Positions 1-4,921 of a DNA stretch of 8,637 nucleotides are shown here, piece by piece. Location: the NCBI GenBank assembly GCA_030453285.1, contig JAKDKP010000066.1, positions 1 through 8,637 of the forward strand, given 5' to 3'. Source of the stretch: Propionibacteriales bacterium (GTDB lineage Bacteria; Actinomycetota; Actinomycetes; Propionibacteriales; Propionibacteriaceae). The stretch's first letter is position 1; each line of letters starts with the position of its first letter. A program made the position numbers and the translations under genes. Under the pieces are notes generated by a model that saw only the letters and a program-made list of their open reading frames with translations, did no database searches and was not told where the DNA came from.

Positions 1-86
1 ACCAGATGGCCGCCACGTCGATAGACCCGGTGCTACATCGAACGGAGTACCCCGTGCGGTCGTCAAAGTAGCCACGTCTTGACCGG
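1..86. other. Window edge, no gene assigned
   Basis: This 86-base end piece lies beyond the 3' end of the nitronate monooxygenase-like gene. On the + strand, a frame open from the window edge runs from base 2 to a TGA at 80-82 (26 codons). It could be the tail of a gene entering from the left, but it has no recognisable motif. One minus-strand frame is also open. No promoter, hairpin or repeat is visible here. Confidence 0.3.
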
Positions 87-108
87 TTACTTCTGCTGGC
101 TTCTTGTC

Positions 109-1146
109 TCATGAGAGTGGGCAGAGGGCTGAGCAGTGGTCGTACTCAGCGTGTCCGCCAGCCAGGAAATCACGTCGGCTGGGTGTCCGTTGGGCGCAGA
201 GGTGAAGCCGATCGGCGTCACCTGCGCGGCCTGCTGTTTGGCGTAGGGCGCGGGTCAGGTGATGTACGGCTGGATAGGCAGTAGGTGCGCTGTCGTCGTG
301 CCGGTTAGTGAAGCCGTTGCGCAGTGCCCGTGCCGGGCGTCCGGTGAACGCGCGGGTGATGACAGTCTCAGTGAATCTCGGATTGGCGAGAGCGGCCCGA
401 TGTGTCGGCGATGTTCCTGCCTCGTCGGTGCGCAGCAGCAGCGTGCCGACCGTGACCGCCTCGGCTCCCGCATCCAGGAGTGCGCGGACAGTGGCCGGGC
501 CATCCACACCACCGGCAGCGATCACGGGCAACTGGATCGTGGAGCGAACATCGCGCACGAGCGCTCCGGTCGAAACCTCGCCCAGGCTCCGCGCGGGATC
601 GTAGGTGGCGCTGTGCCCGCCAGCAGCCGGGCCTTGCACGATCAGCCCATCCACGCCAACAGCCTGCGCTTCCAGTGCTTCACCTGGCGTCGTGACGGTC
701 GCGAGTACCTGCGATCCCGCCCGCTGCAGCGCGGCGATCGCGGCAGGATCGGGCAGCGCGAACGTCAGCGACACGACTGGAACCGGATGATCGATCAGCA
801 GGCCGAGTTTGTCCTCCCAATGGTCGTCATCGGACACCGGGTCGGGATCGAGTTCGAGGCCGTAGGCGTCGGCCTCGACCTGCACCTCGGCGGCGTAGCG
901 GCGGAACGCGTCACGGTCGAGATCGCTCTTGCTCGGCACGAACAGGTTGACCCCGAAGCGGTCGGTGTGCTCGCGCACCTCGGCGATCTGTGCGGCGAGT
1001 CCATCGCGGGTCTGGTAGCCGCCGGCGAGGAACCCGAACCCGCCCGCGCCAGCGACTGCGGTGACGAGCGCGGGCGTGGTCGGCCCGCCAGCCATCGGAG
1101 CGGCCACGATCGGCAGTGGAGTGTCCAGCAGGGGGGTGTAGTTCAC
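109..1146 (-). CDS. Nitronate monooxygenase-like FMN flavoprotein, C-terminus probably frameshifted
   Basis: This is a TIM-barrel FMN enzyme of the nitronate monooxygenase (2-nitropropane dioxygenase) family. Family members oxidise alkyl nitronates to carbonyl compounds plus nitrite, in the cytoplasm. Visible marks, numbered from the chosen start, are APMAGG near residues 16-21, GLIVQGPAAGGHSATYDP near 167-184 with the family His, AAGGVDG near 210-216, and the phosphate-site stretch AVTVGTLLLRTDEAGTS near 230-246. The start is GTG at 1146-1144, because AGGAG (1152-1156 on this strand) lies five bases upstream. An in-frame ATG at 1194 would add 16 residues but has no comparable ribosome site. 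Family-like sequence runs to LHLCA (about residue 317). The last 28 or so residues, rich in Cys, Arg and His, look unlike the family, whereas another frame continues plausibly to a TAA at 89-87. The gene diverges from the SDR gene. The exact substrate is unknown. Confidence 0.85.
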   Translation of the reverse strand: MNYTPLLDTPLPIVAAPMAGGPTTPALVTAVAGAGGFGFLAGGYQTRDGLAAQIAEVREHTDRFGVNLFVPSKSDLDRDAFRRYAAEVQVEADAYGLELDPDPVSDDDHWEDKLGLLIDHPVPVVSLTFALPDPAAIAALQRAGSQVLATVTTPGEALEAQAVGVDGLIVQGPAAGGHSATYDPARSLGEVSTGALVRDVRSTIQLPVIAAGGVDGPATVRALLDAGAEAVTVGTLLLRTDEAGTSPTHRAALANPRFTETVITRAFTGRPARALRNGFTNRHDDSAPTAYPAVHHLTRALRQTAGRAGDADRLHLCAQRTPSRRDFLAGGHAEYDHCSALCPLS

Positions 1147-1151
1147 GGATT

Positions 1152-1156
1152 CTCCT
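1152..1156 (-). promoter_or_regulatory. Ribosome binding site deciding the GTG start
   Basis: On the minus strand AGGAG is followed by AATCC and then GTG (1146-1144). This placement favours the GTG over the longer in-frame ATG at 1194. Confidence 0.65.
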
Positions 1157-1242
1157 CTCGATACGGCCAACCATCGACGGTCTCGATCCCACAAGTGCTC
1201 GTCACAGGTGGCGGCGCCGCGGCGTCGGCGACCCTTCCATCC

Positions 1243-1267
1243 TACTTGGACATTCAGTATCCAAATA
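1243..1267. promoter_or_regulatory. Candidate operator: 11-3-11 imperfect inverted repeat between divergent genes
   Basis: The left arm is TACTTGGACAT (1243-1253), the spacer is TCA, and the right arm (1257-1267) reads TATTTGGATAC on the other strand. Eight of eleven positions match, with a perfect TTGGA/TCCAA core. The site is the most AT-rich part of the 169-base divergent spacer, and promoter-like hexamers (TTGGAC, TTGGAT, TAGGAT) overlap it. An 11-3-11 dyad is the architecture I recall for targets of the Rrf2 regulator RsrR. A relative of RsrR is encoded at 2757-3245, so it is the natural candidate to bind here. The regulator-site link is inference. Confidence 0.45.
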
Positions 1268-1301
1268 CTCTAGGTTTGGTAGGGCGTACCCGTATCGACC
1301 C

Positions 1302-1307
1302 AGGAGG
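1302..1307 (+). promoter_or_regulatory. Ribosome binding site of the SDR gene
   Basis: A full AGGAGG sits eight bases before the ATG at 1316, which fixes that start. Confidence 0.75.
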
Positions 1308-1315
1308 CAACAAGG

Positions 1316-2068
1316 ATGACCGCTACTCGAACCGCACTCGTGACCGGAGCCAGCCGAGGAATCGGGCAGGCCACAGCCCGACGGCTGGCGTCGCTGGGCT
1401 TCGACGTGATCGCCCAGCATCGCGGCGATGACAGCGAGCTGGGTCCGATCCGTGAGATCGCCGCCGAGCACCAGACGACCGTGACCCCGGTACAGGCCGA
1501 CTTCTCCGACCCCGGAGCGGTCGAGGCCCTGCTGCCACAACTCGATGCGGCACTCGACGGCCGCACGGTCGATCTCGCGTTCCTGAACGCCGGGATCGCG
1601 CCGTTTGGCGACTTCACCCAGCTGACGGAGTCGGCGCTGCGCGACCTGTTCCAGGTCAACACCATCGCCCCCTATGCACTCGCCGCAGGGCTGGCGGACA
1701 AGATGACGAGCCCTGGCGGGCAAGTCGTCTTCACCGGATCTGCCCTCACCCGCTACGCGTTCCCGGCATTGACCGGGTACGGGATGAGCAAGATCGCCCT
1801 GGAATATCTCGCCCGCAACATGGCCGCGAGCCTCGGGTCGCGGGGCATCACGGTCAACGTCGTCGCGCCCGGCGTCGTGGACACCGACATCAACGCCGGC
1901 TGGCTGCGCGGCAACGAGGAAGCAGCGGCCGGCACTCGTGAGTCGTCGGCGCTGGGGAGGATCGCCGAGGCCGATGACATAGCCGAGACGGTTGCCCTGC
2001 TTGCGCAGTCTTCGTCGCAGACGATCACCGGGCAGGTCATCGACGTGTCCATGGGCACCAGCCTGTAA
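1316..2068 (+). CDS. Short-chain dehydrogenase/reductase (classical SDR)
   Basis: This is an NAD(P)-dependent oxidoreductase of the classical SDR type, at the usual length of 250 residues. The Rossmann cofactor motif TGASRGIG is at residues 10-17. NAG is at 91-93, and the tetrad is Asn115, Ser142, Tyr155 and Lys159 (YGMSK), so the active site is complete. Arg36 just after the second strand (QHRGDD) suggests NADP(H) preference, which is inference. The C-terminal part has the common PGVVDTDI and ITGQVIDVSMG pattern. The ATG at 1316 is supported by a strong AGGAGG. The WrbA-like gene follows after 21 bases with its own GAGGAGG, so the two are almost certainly one operon. Expression is probably controlled by the dyad at 1243-1267. 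The substrate cannot be read from the sequence; a carbonyl or quinone compound is plausible given the neighbours. Confidence 0.93.
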   Translation: MTATRTALVTGASRGIGQATARRLASLGFDVIAQHRGDDSELGPIREIAAEHQTTVTPVQADFSDPGAVEALLPQLDAALDGRTVDLAFLNAGIAPFGDFTQLTESALRDLFQVNTIAPYALAAGLADKMTSPGGQVVFTGSALTRYAFPALTGYGMSKIALEYLARNMAASLGSRGITVNVVAPGVVDTDINAGWLRGNEEAAAGTRESSALGRIAEADDIAETVALLAQSSSQTITGQVIDVSMGTSL

Positions 2069-2089
2069 CCGACGAGGAGGCGAGCACTG

Positions 2090-2647
2090 ATGAAGACCGT
2101 CGCGATCATCTACCACTCCAGCACGGGGAACGTGCACCAGATGGCCCTGGCCGCGCACACCCACGCCGAACAGCTCGGACACGGCGTCCTGTCCACCCGG
2201 CTTCCCGAACTGGACGACCCAGACGCTACCGCCGCCGCGCATCGGAAAGCCCTCGGCGACCTTGAAGCCGCCGATGCGGTTCTGTGGGGCACGCCCGGCC
2301 GGTACGGGGCAATGTCGGGGCCGATGAAGCACTTCCTCGACCAGACCCTGCCACTGCACCAGCGCGGCGCCCTGGCAGACAAGTACATGTCGACGTTCGT
2401 GTCCACCGCCTCCAACCACGGAGGACAGGAGTCCACGATCCTCGCGTTCAACAACGTGCTCTACCACTGGGGCGCGATCATCGTTCCCGCCGGAGCCGCA
2501 GGCGAGGCTCAGGCGATGCCGCTCAACGGCAACCCCTACGGTGTCTCCAGCGTCTCCAAAGCCCAGCCCGACGCGGTGCCGTCCGAGAACCTGGAAGCGA
2601 TGAAGTTCCTGGTCGAACGGCTCCTCACGCTCGTGCCAGGCGAGTGA
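2090..2647 (+). CDS. WrbA-type NAD(P)H:quinone oxidoreductase (flavodoxin fold)
   Basis: This is an FMN-dependent two-electron quinone reductase of the WrbA/type IV NQO kind. It is thought to turn quinones into quinols without releasing semiquinone radicals, in the cytosol and usually as a tetramer. The FMN phosphate loop SSTGNVHQ is at residues 10-17, after the first strand VAIIYHS. The flavin-ring loop GTPGRYG is at 67-73, followed by GPMKHFLDQT, and STASNHGGQE is at 105-114. All are typical of WrbA. Length is 185 residues, slightly shorter than E. coli WrbA. It is translated from an ATG behind GAGGAGG and is the second gene of the SDR operon. A strong hairpin lies just after the stop. Use of the wrbA symbol would be by family only, so I leave it empty. 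Confidence 0.92.
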   Translation: MKTVAIIYHSSTGNVHQMALAAHTHAEQLGHGVLSTRLPELDDPDATAAAHRKALGDLEAADAVLWGTPGRYGAMSGPMKHFLDQTLPLHQRGALADKYMSTFVSTASNHGGQESTILAFNNVLYHWGAIIVPAGAAGEAQAMPLNGNPYGVSSVSKAQPDAVPSENLEAMKFLVERLLTLVPGE

Positions 2648-2659
2648 CCCACGATCGTT

Positions 2660-2694
2660 CCGCCCCTGCCGCATCATCTGCGCGGCAGGGGCGG
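2660..2694 (+). terminator. GC-rich hairpin terminator after the SDR-WrbA operon
   Basis: A perfect 13-bp stem (2660-2672 pairing with 2682-2694, CCGCCCCTGCCGC and its complement) closes a 9-base loop, 12 bases after the WrbA stop. No T-run follows, as is common for actinobacterial terminators. It separates the operon from the regulator gene. Confidence 0.75.
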
Positions 2695-2717
2695 GCTGCT
2701 GCTCGCACCGTTGCTCA

Positions 2718-2750
2718 ACCCGGACAATGCGGGTCTTCGTTGAGTAGGAT
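2718..2750 (+). promoter_or_regulatory. Promoter of the Rrf2 regulator, with a possible half-operator
   Basis: A -10-like TAGGAT at 2745-2750 lies six bases before the GTG start at 2757, so the transcript may begin at or very near the start codon (leaderless). A weak -35-like CGGACA (2721-2726) is 18 bases upstream. ACCCGGACAAT (2718-2728) resembles one arm of the dyad at 1243-1267 (8 of 11 bases equal to ACTTGGACATT). That would allow autoregulation through a half-site, overlapping the -35 region. An AGGA at 2746-2749 could also serve as a weak ribosome site, so leaderless translation is not certain. Confidence 0.4.
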
Positions 2751-2756
2751 CGACGT

Positions 2757-3245
2757 GTGAAACTGCCGCGCGGAACCGAGTGGATGGCCCACTGCCTCGT
2801 CGCGCTCTCCGCCTGCGAGGACATCGGCCCGCTCGCCAAGCACACCCTGGCAGAGATGTTCGATATCCCCGACGCCTACCTGAGCAAGCAGCTCCAGCAG
2901 CTCGTGCGCGCCGGCATCATCCGATCCTCCGCGGGAAACCGCGGCGGCTACTTCCTCGCGAGACCCGCGAGCACTGTGACCCTGCTCGACGTCATCAAGA
3001 CCGTGCAGGGCGACGCCCCGCTGTTCGTATGTGAGGAGGTGCGCTGCCGCGGCATCTTCACCGACGACGCCGACGCCATCAGAGAGACCGGCCCCTGCGG
3101 TATCCACCACGCCATGGTCGAAGCCGAGAACCGCTGGCGCGACTCTCTCGCCACCGTCACTGTCGAAGCACTGACCCAACAGATCGGAGAACAGGGCGTC
3201 ACCAGAATGCGCGACTTCGCCCGAGCACAGCGCGCCCATCAATAG
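2757..3245 (+). CDS. Rrf2-family transcriptional regulator, RsrR-like redox sensor
   Basis: This is a DNA-binding regulator of the Rrf2 superfamily (IscR, NsrR, RirA, RsrR), 162 residues. The winged helix covers about residues 1-75, with the family recognition region IPDAYLSKQLQQLVRAGII (37-55) and the wing SSAGNRGGYFLARP (57-70). The C-terminal part has Cys92, Cys97 and Cys114. Glu8 and His12 are present in EWMAH. In Streptomyces venezuelae RsrR the [2Fe-2S] cluster is reported to be held by Glu8, His12, Cys90 and Cys110. The same set, shifted slightly, is here, and it differs from the C-x5-C-x5-C pattern of IscR/NsrR. A redox-responsive [2Fe-2S] role is therefore likely but inferred. The start is GTG with almost no leader. 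Its place next to flavin/NAD(P)H oxidoreductases fits a regulator of that cassette. An NO or iron sensor cannot be excluded. Confidence 0.88.
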   Translation: MKLPRGTEWMAHCLVALSACEDIGPLAKHTLAEMFDIPDAYLSKQLQQLVRAGIIRSSAGNRGGYFLARPASTVTLLDVIKTVQGDAPLFVCEEVRCRGIFTDDADAIRETGPCGIHHAMVEAENRWRDSLATVTVEALTQQIGEQGVTRMRDFARAQRAHQ

Positions 3246-3259
3246 TTGGCGCGGTGCCG

Positions 3260-3274
3260 CTACCCGAAAGGTAG
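3260..3274. terminator. Small hairpin between convergent genes
   Basis: CTACC and GGTAG enclose a CGAAA loop, in the 55-base gap between the convergent Rrf2 gene and ureohydrolase gene. It could act as a bidirectional terminator, but the stem is only five pairs and no T-run follows, so the call is weak. Confidence 0.3.
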
Positions 3275-3300
3275 AACGCCACGGGCCAGCCTGTGGGTCG

Positions 3301-4197
3301 TCAGTTCCCCAGGAGCGGCATCCCGTTGATCAAGCCGCGGAGGGCGAGTACGTCGCGTGGGATGAACTCTGCGACCGTCAGGCCAACCACGTCTGCGGCC
3401 GCGGTGAGGTCAGCGACGATCCGCCGCACGTCTGCGCGGGTAAGCCCACCGGGAACCATGCCCAGCCCGAGCGCGACCTCGTCACTGTCGACGACATCGA
3501 CATCGAGGTGGATCGCAAGTTTCGTCGCCCCGGTGCCCGCCACCCACTCCAACAACCTGGCGCTGGAGCCTCGCAGATCGTCAGGCGTGAACACGGGCAG
3601 ACCCCACGAGCCGACGTTTTCGTACGCGTCCTCGACCCAGTCGTGCAAGCCGACCAAGGCCAGCCGAGAGGCAGACACCGTCGCCGGAAGCATACTCGTG
3701 ACCTCCGGGTCACCGTGGCCGAGCAGCGTGCTCACAGCCATGGCGTGGTAACCGTCGTAACCGGTGGCGTTGGTGTCAGTGTCGGGATGCGAGTCGATCC
3801 AGACCACGGCTAGATCCTCGCCATATTGCTTCGCGAGGGCGGCGAACGGAGCCACGCTCACCGAGCATTCCCCACCGAGGGTGAGGATGCGATCGGCCTC
3901 GTGCCGGGCGATAGCTTCCTGCGCGGCAGCCAGAGAGTCGATGACCTCCTGACGGGATTCAACGCCGTCGGTGGAGTCGCTCTCGCTGTCGGCGACGGGC
4001 ACGACTTCGGTGGGGCCGTCGTGGTCGGGCAGGATCGCCTGCAGCACGCGCGAGCCGAACGCGTATCCGCACCTGGCCTCATCCAGGGAGAACTCCGACA
4101 GCATCTCGGCGACCCCGTTGCGGCCCGCGCCTTGCCACTGCGGCCAGACCAGGCGCAGCGTGCTCGTGGCCTCGGTATCGTTCACGTTCTCGGTCAT
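3301..4197 (-). CDS. Arginase/agmatinase-family ureohydrolase with a substituted metal ligand
   Basis: This is a binuclear-metal ureohydrolase fold protein of 298 residues, the usual length for arginase, agmatinase or formimidoylglutamase. Metal-site motifs appear in order: GGECSVS at 108-114, WIDSHPDTD at 133-141 (Asp135, His137, Asp139), LDVDVVDS at 231-238 (Asp232, Asp234), and Glu277 in AEFIP. The first motif is normally GGDHS. Here Cys111 replaces the His that binds one Mn, so metal content and activity may differ. The substrate-determining loop of true arginase (SxN, GNIHG) is not recognisable; TGYDGYHAM stands in its place. A guanidino or related C-N bond substrate is inferred only from the fold. 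The ATG at 4197 has GAGGAG at 4209-4214 upstream. The gene lies 38 bases downstream of the Rid-family gene, probably in one transcript. Confidence 0.85.
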   Translation of the reverse strand: MTENVNDTEATSTLRLVWPQWQGAGRNGVAEMLSEFSLDEARCGYAFGSRVLQAILPDHDGPTEVVPVADSESDSTDGVESRQEVIDSLAAAQEAIARHEADRILTLGGECSVSVAPFAALAKQYGEDLAVVWIDSHPDTDTNATGYDGYHAMAVSTLLGHGDPEVTSMLPATVSASRLALVGLHDWVEDAYENVGSWGLPVFTPDDLRGSSARLLEWVAGTGATKLAIHLDVDVVDSDEVALGLGMVPGGLTRADVRRIVADLTAAADVVGLTVAEFIPRDVLALRGLINGMPLLGN

Positions 4198-4235
4198 GTA
4201 GTTCGCTTCTCCTCGTCAGGTCTCGGTGCGATGTC

Positions 4236-4637
4236 TCAGTCGCGGATGATCGCGGTGATCTCGATCTCGACGCGCATCTTCTCGTCACCGAGCGCTGCGA
4301 CACCGATGTTGGTCCAGACCGGTGGCTGCTCGGGCATGTACTGGCGCAGCTTCGAGGCCATGTAGGCGACCGTCTCGGCATCGATGTCGACGTGGTAGGA
4401 GCGCACGTTGACCACATCCGCCCAGCCCGCACCGGCAGTGGCGAGGGTGCGCTCGATGTTCTCGAACGCCTGGTCGATCTCCTCGGTCAGGGTCCCGGGG
4501 AACTCCCACTCGTCATTCCAGCCGCCCTGACCTGCCAGCTCGACCCGGTCACCGATCTTCACAGCTTGCGAGTAGTGGAACAGTTCCCGATTGCGGTCGC
4601 CATAACCGGGGGTGGTGAAGAACTCGACGCCGCTCAT
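4236..4637 (-). CDS. Rid-family (YjgF/YER057c/UK114) protein lacking the RidA arginine
   Basis: This is a small Rid-superfamily protein of 133 residues, the usual length, which normally forms trimers. RidA members hydrolyse reactive enamine/imine intermediates such as 2-aminoacrylate. Recognisable are LAGQGGW near 35, EIDQAFENIERTLATAGAGWADVVNVRSY (53-81) and the closing strand RVEIEITAI (122-130). Aligned by eye, the RidA motif with Arg105 (PARSCVEV) corresponds to PVWTNIGV, so Trp108 replaces the arginine that holds the substrate carboxylate. This places it in one of the Rid subgroups without the classic imine deaminase site. The start is ATG at 4637, preceded by GAGGGGAG about ten bases upstream. 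The frame stays open further upstream to 5054, but that part overlaps the relaxase and is not Rid-like. It heads a probable operon with the ureohydrolase gene. Confidence 0.88.
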   Translation of the reverse strand: MSGVEFFTTPGYGDRNRELFHYSQAVKIGDRVELAGQGGWNDEWEFPGTLTEEIDQAFENIERTLATAGAGWADVVNVRSYHVDIDAETVAYMASKLRQYMPEQPPVWTNIGVAALGDEKMRVEIEITAIIRD

Positions 4638-4912
4638 TCTGTGGATGCTCCCCTCGTTCTCGGTGCAGCTTTTCGCACATGAGCTACTCACATGCGGTGA
4701 CCAACAATCGTATCGACTGGCCACCGACCCGAGCGAACTCGCGGTCAAGACGCTCCCGTCTGCACGAACACACACCACTACATAGAGCAAAGAACCCCGC
4801 CTCGCCGTTGGTCGCGCCCCTCGGCCTGTGACTCGCGCGTCCCATGTAGTCGGTAGACTGGAACGTGCGCACACGCGCACGAACACAGGTGAGTGCGTTT
4901 GCAGTACCTCGG
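4638..4912. other. Non-coding spacer between Rid gene and relaxase break
   Basis: These 275 bases must hold the Rid-ureohydrolase promoter. A -10-like TACGAT (minus strand, 4707-4712) is present, without a good -35. Spaced CACATG copies occur at 4676-4694. No family-like protein is encoded on either strand. On the + strand a TAGACT box (4854-4859) sits five bases before GTG at 4865, the look of a leaderless gene start. The frame that follows runs into the antisense of the relaxase and has no family resemblance. It may be the cut-off beginning of a gene interrupted at about 4912. Confidence 0.4.
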
Positions 4913-4921
4913 CTACCCGAG
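4908..4921. repeat. Short dyad at the relaxase truncation point
   Basis: CTCGG, CTAC, CCGAG forms a 5-bp inverted repeat spanning the exact end of the relaxase frame; the TAG stop is read from 4915-4913. The right arm belongs to relaxase coding sequence (Glu-Leu-Gly) and the left arm lies outside it. It may be chance, a small terminator or a trace of the recombination event. Confidence 0.35.

Noticed and set aside
259..1431. A 390-codon + strand frame opposite the nitronate monooxygenase
   Set aside because: It lacks any recognisable domain and overlaps both a well-supported minus-strand gene and the SDR start in another frame.
1202..2845. A 547-codon open frame on the minus strand opposite the SDR and WrbA genes
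   Set aside because: It is a typical shadow frame in high-GC DNA. The + strand frames have complete family motifs and ribosome sites, whereas this frame shows no motif and a biased Gly/Arg/His composition.
4676..4694. Repeated CACATG copies as a CRISPR-like or iteron array
   Set aside because: Only two short copies are present, with no regular unit or spacer structure.
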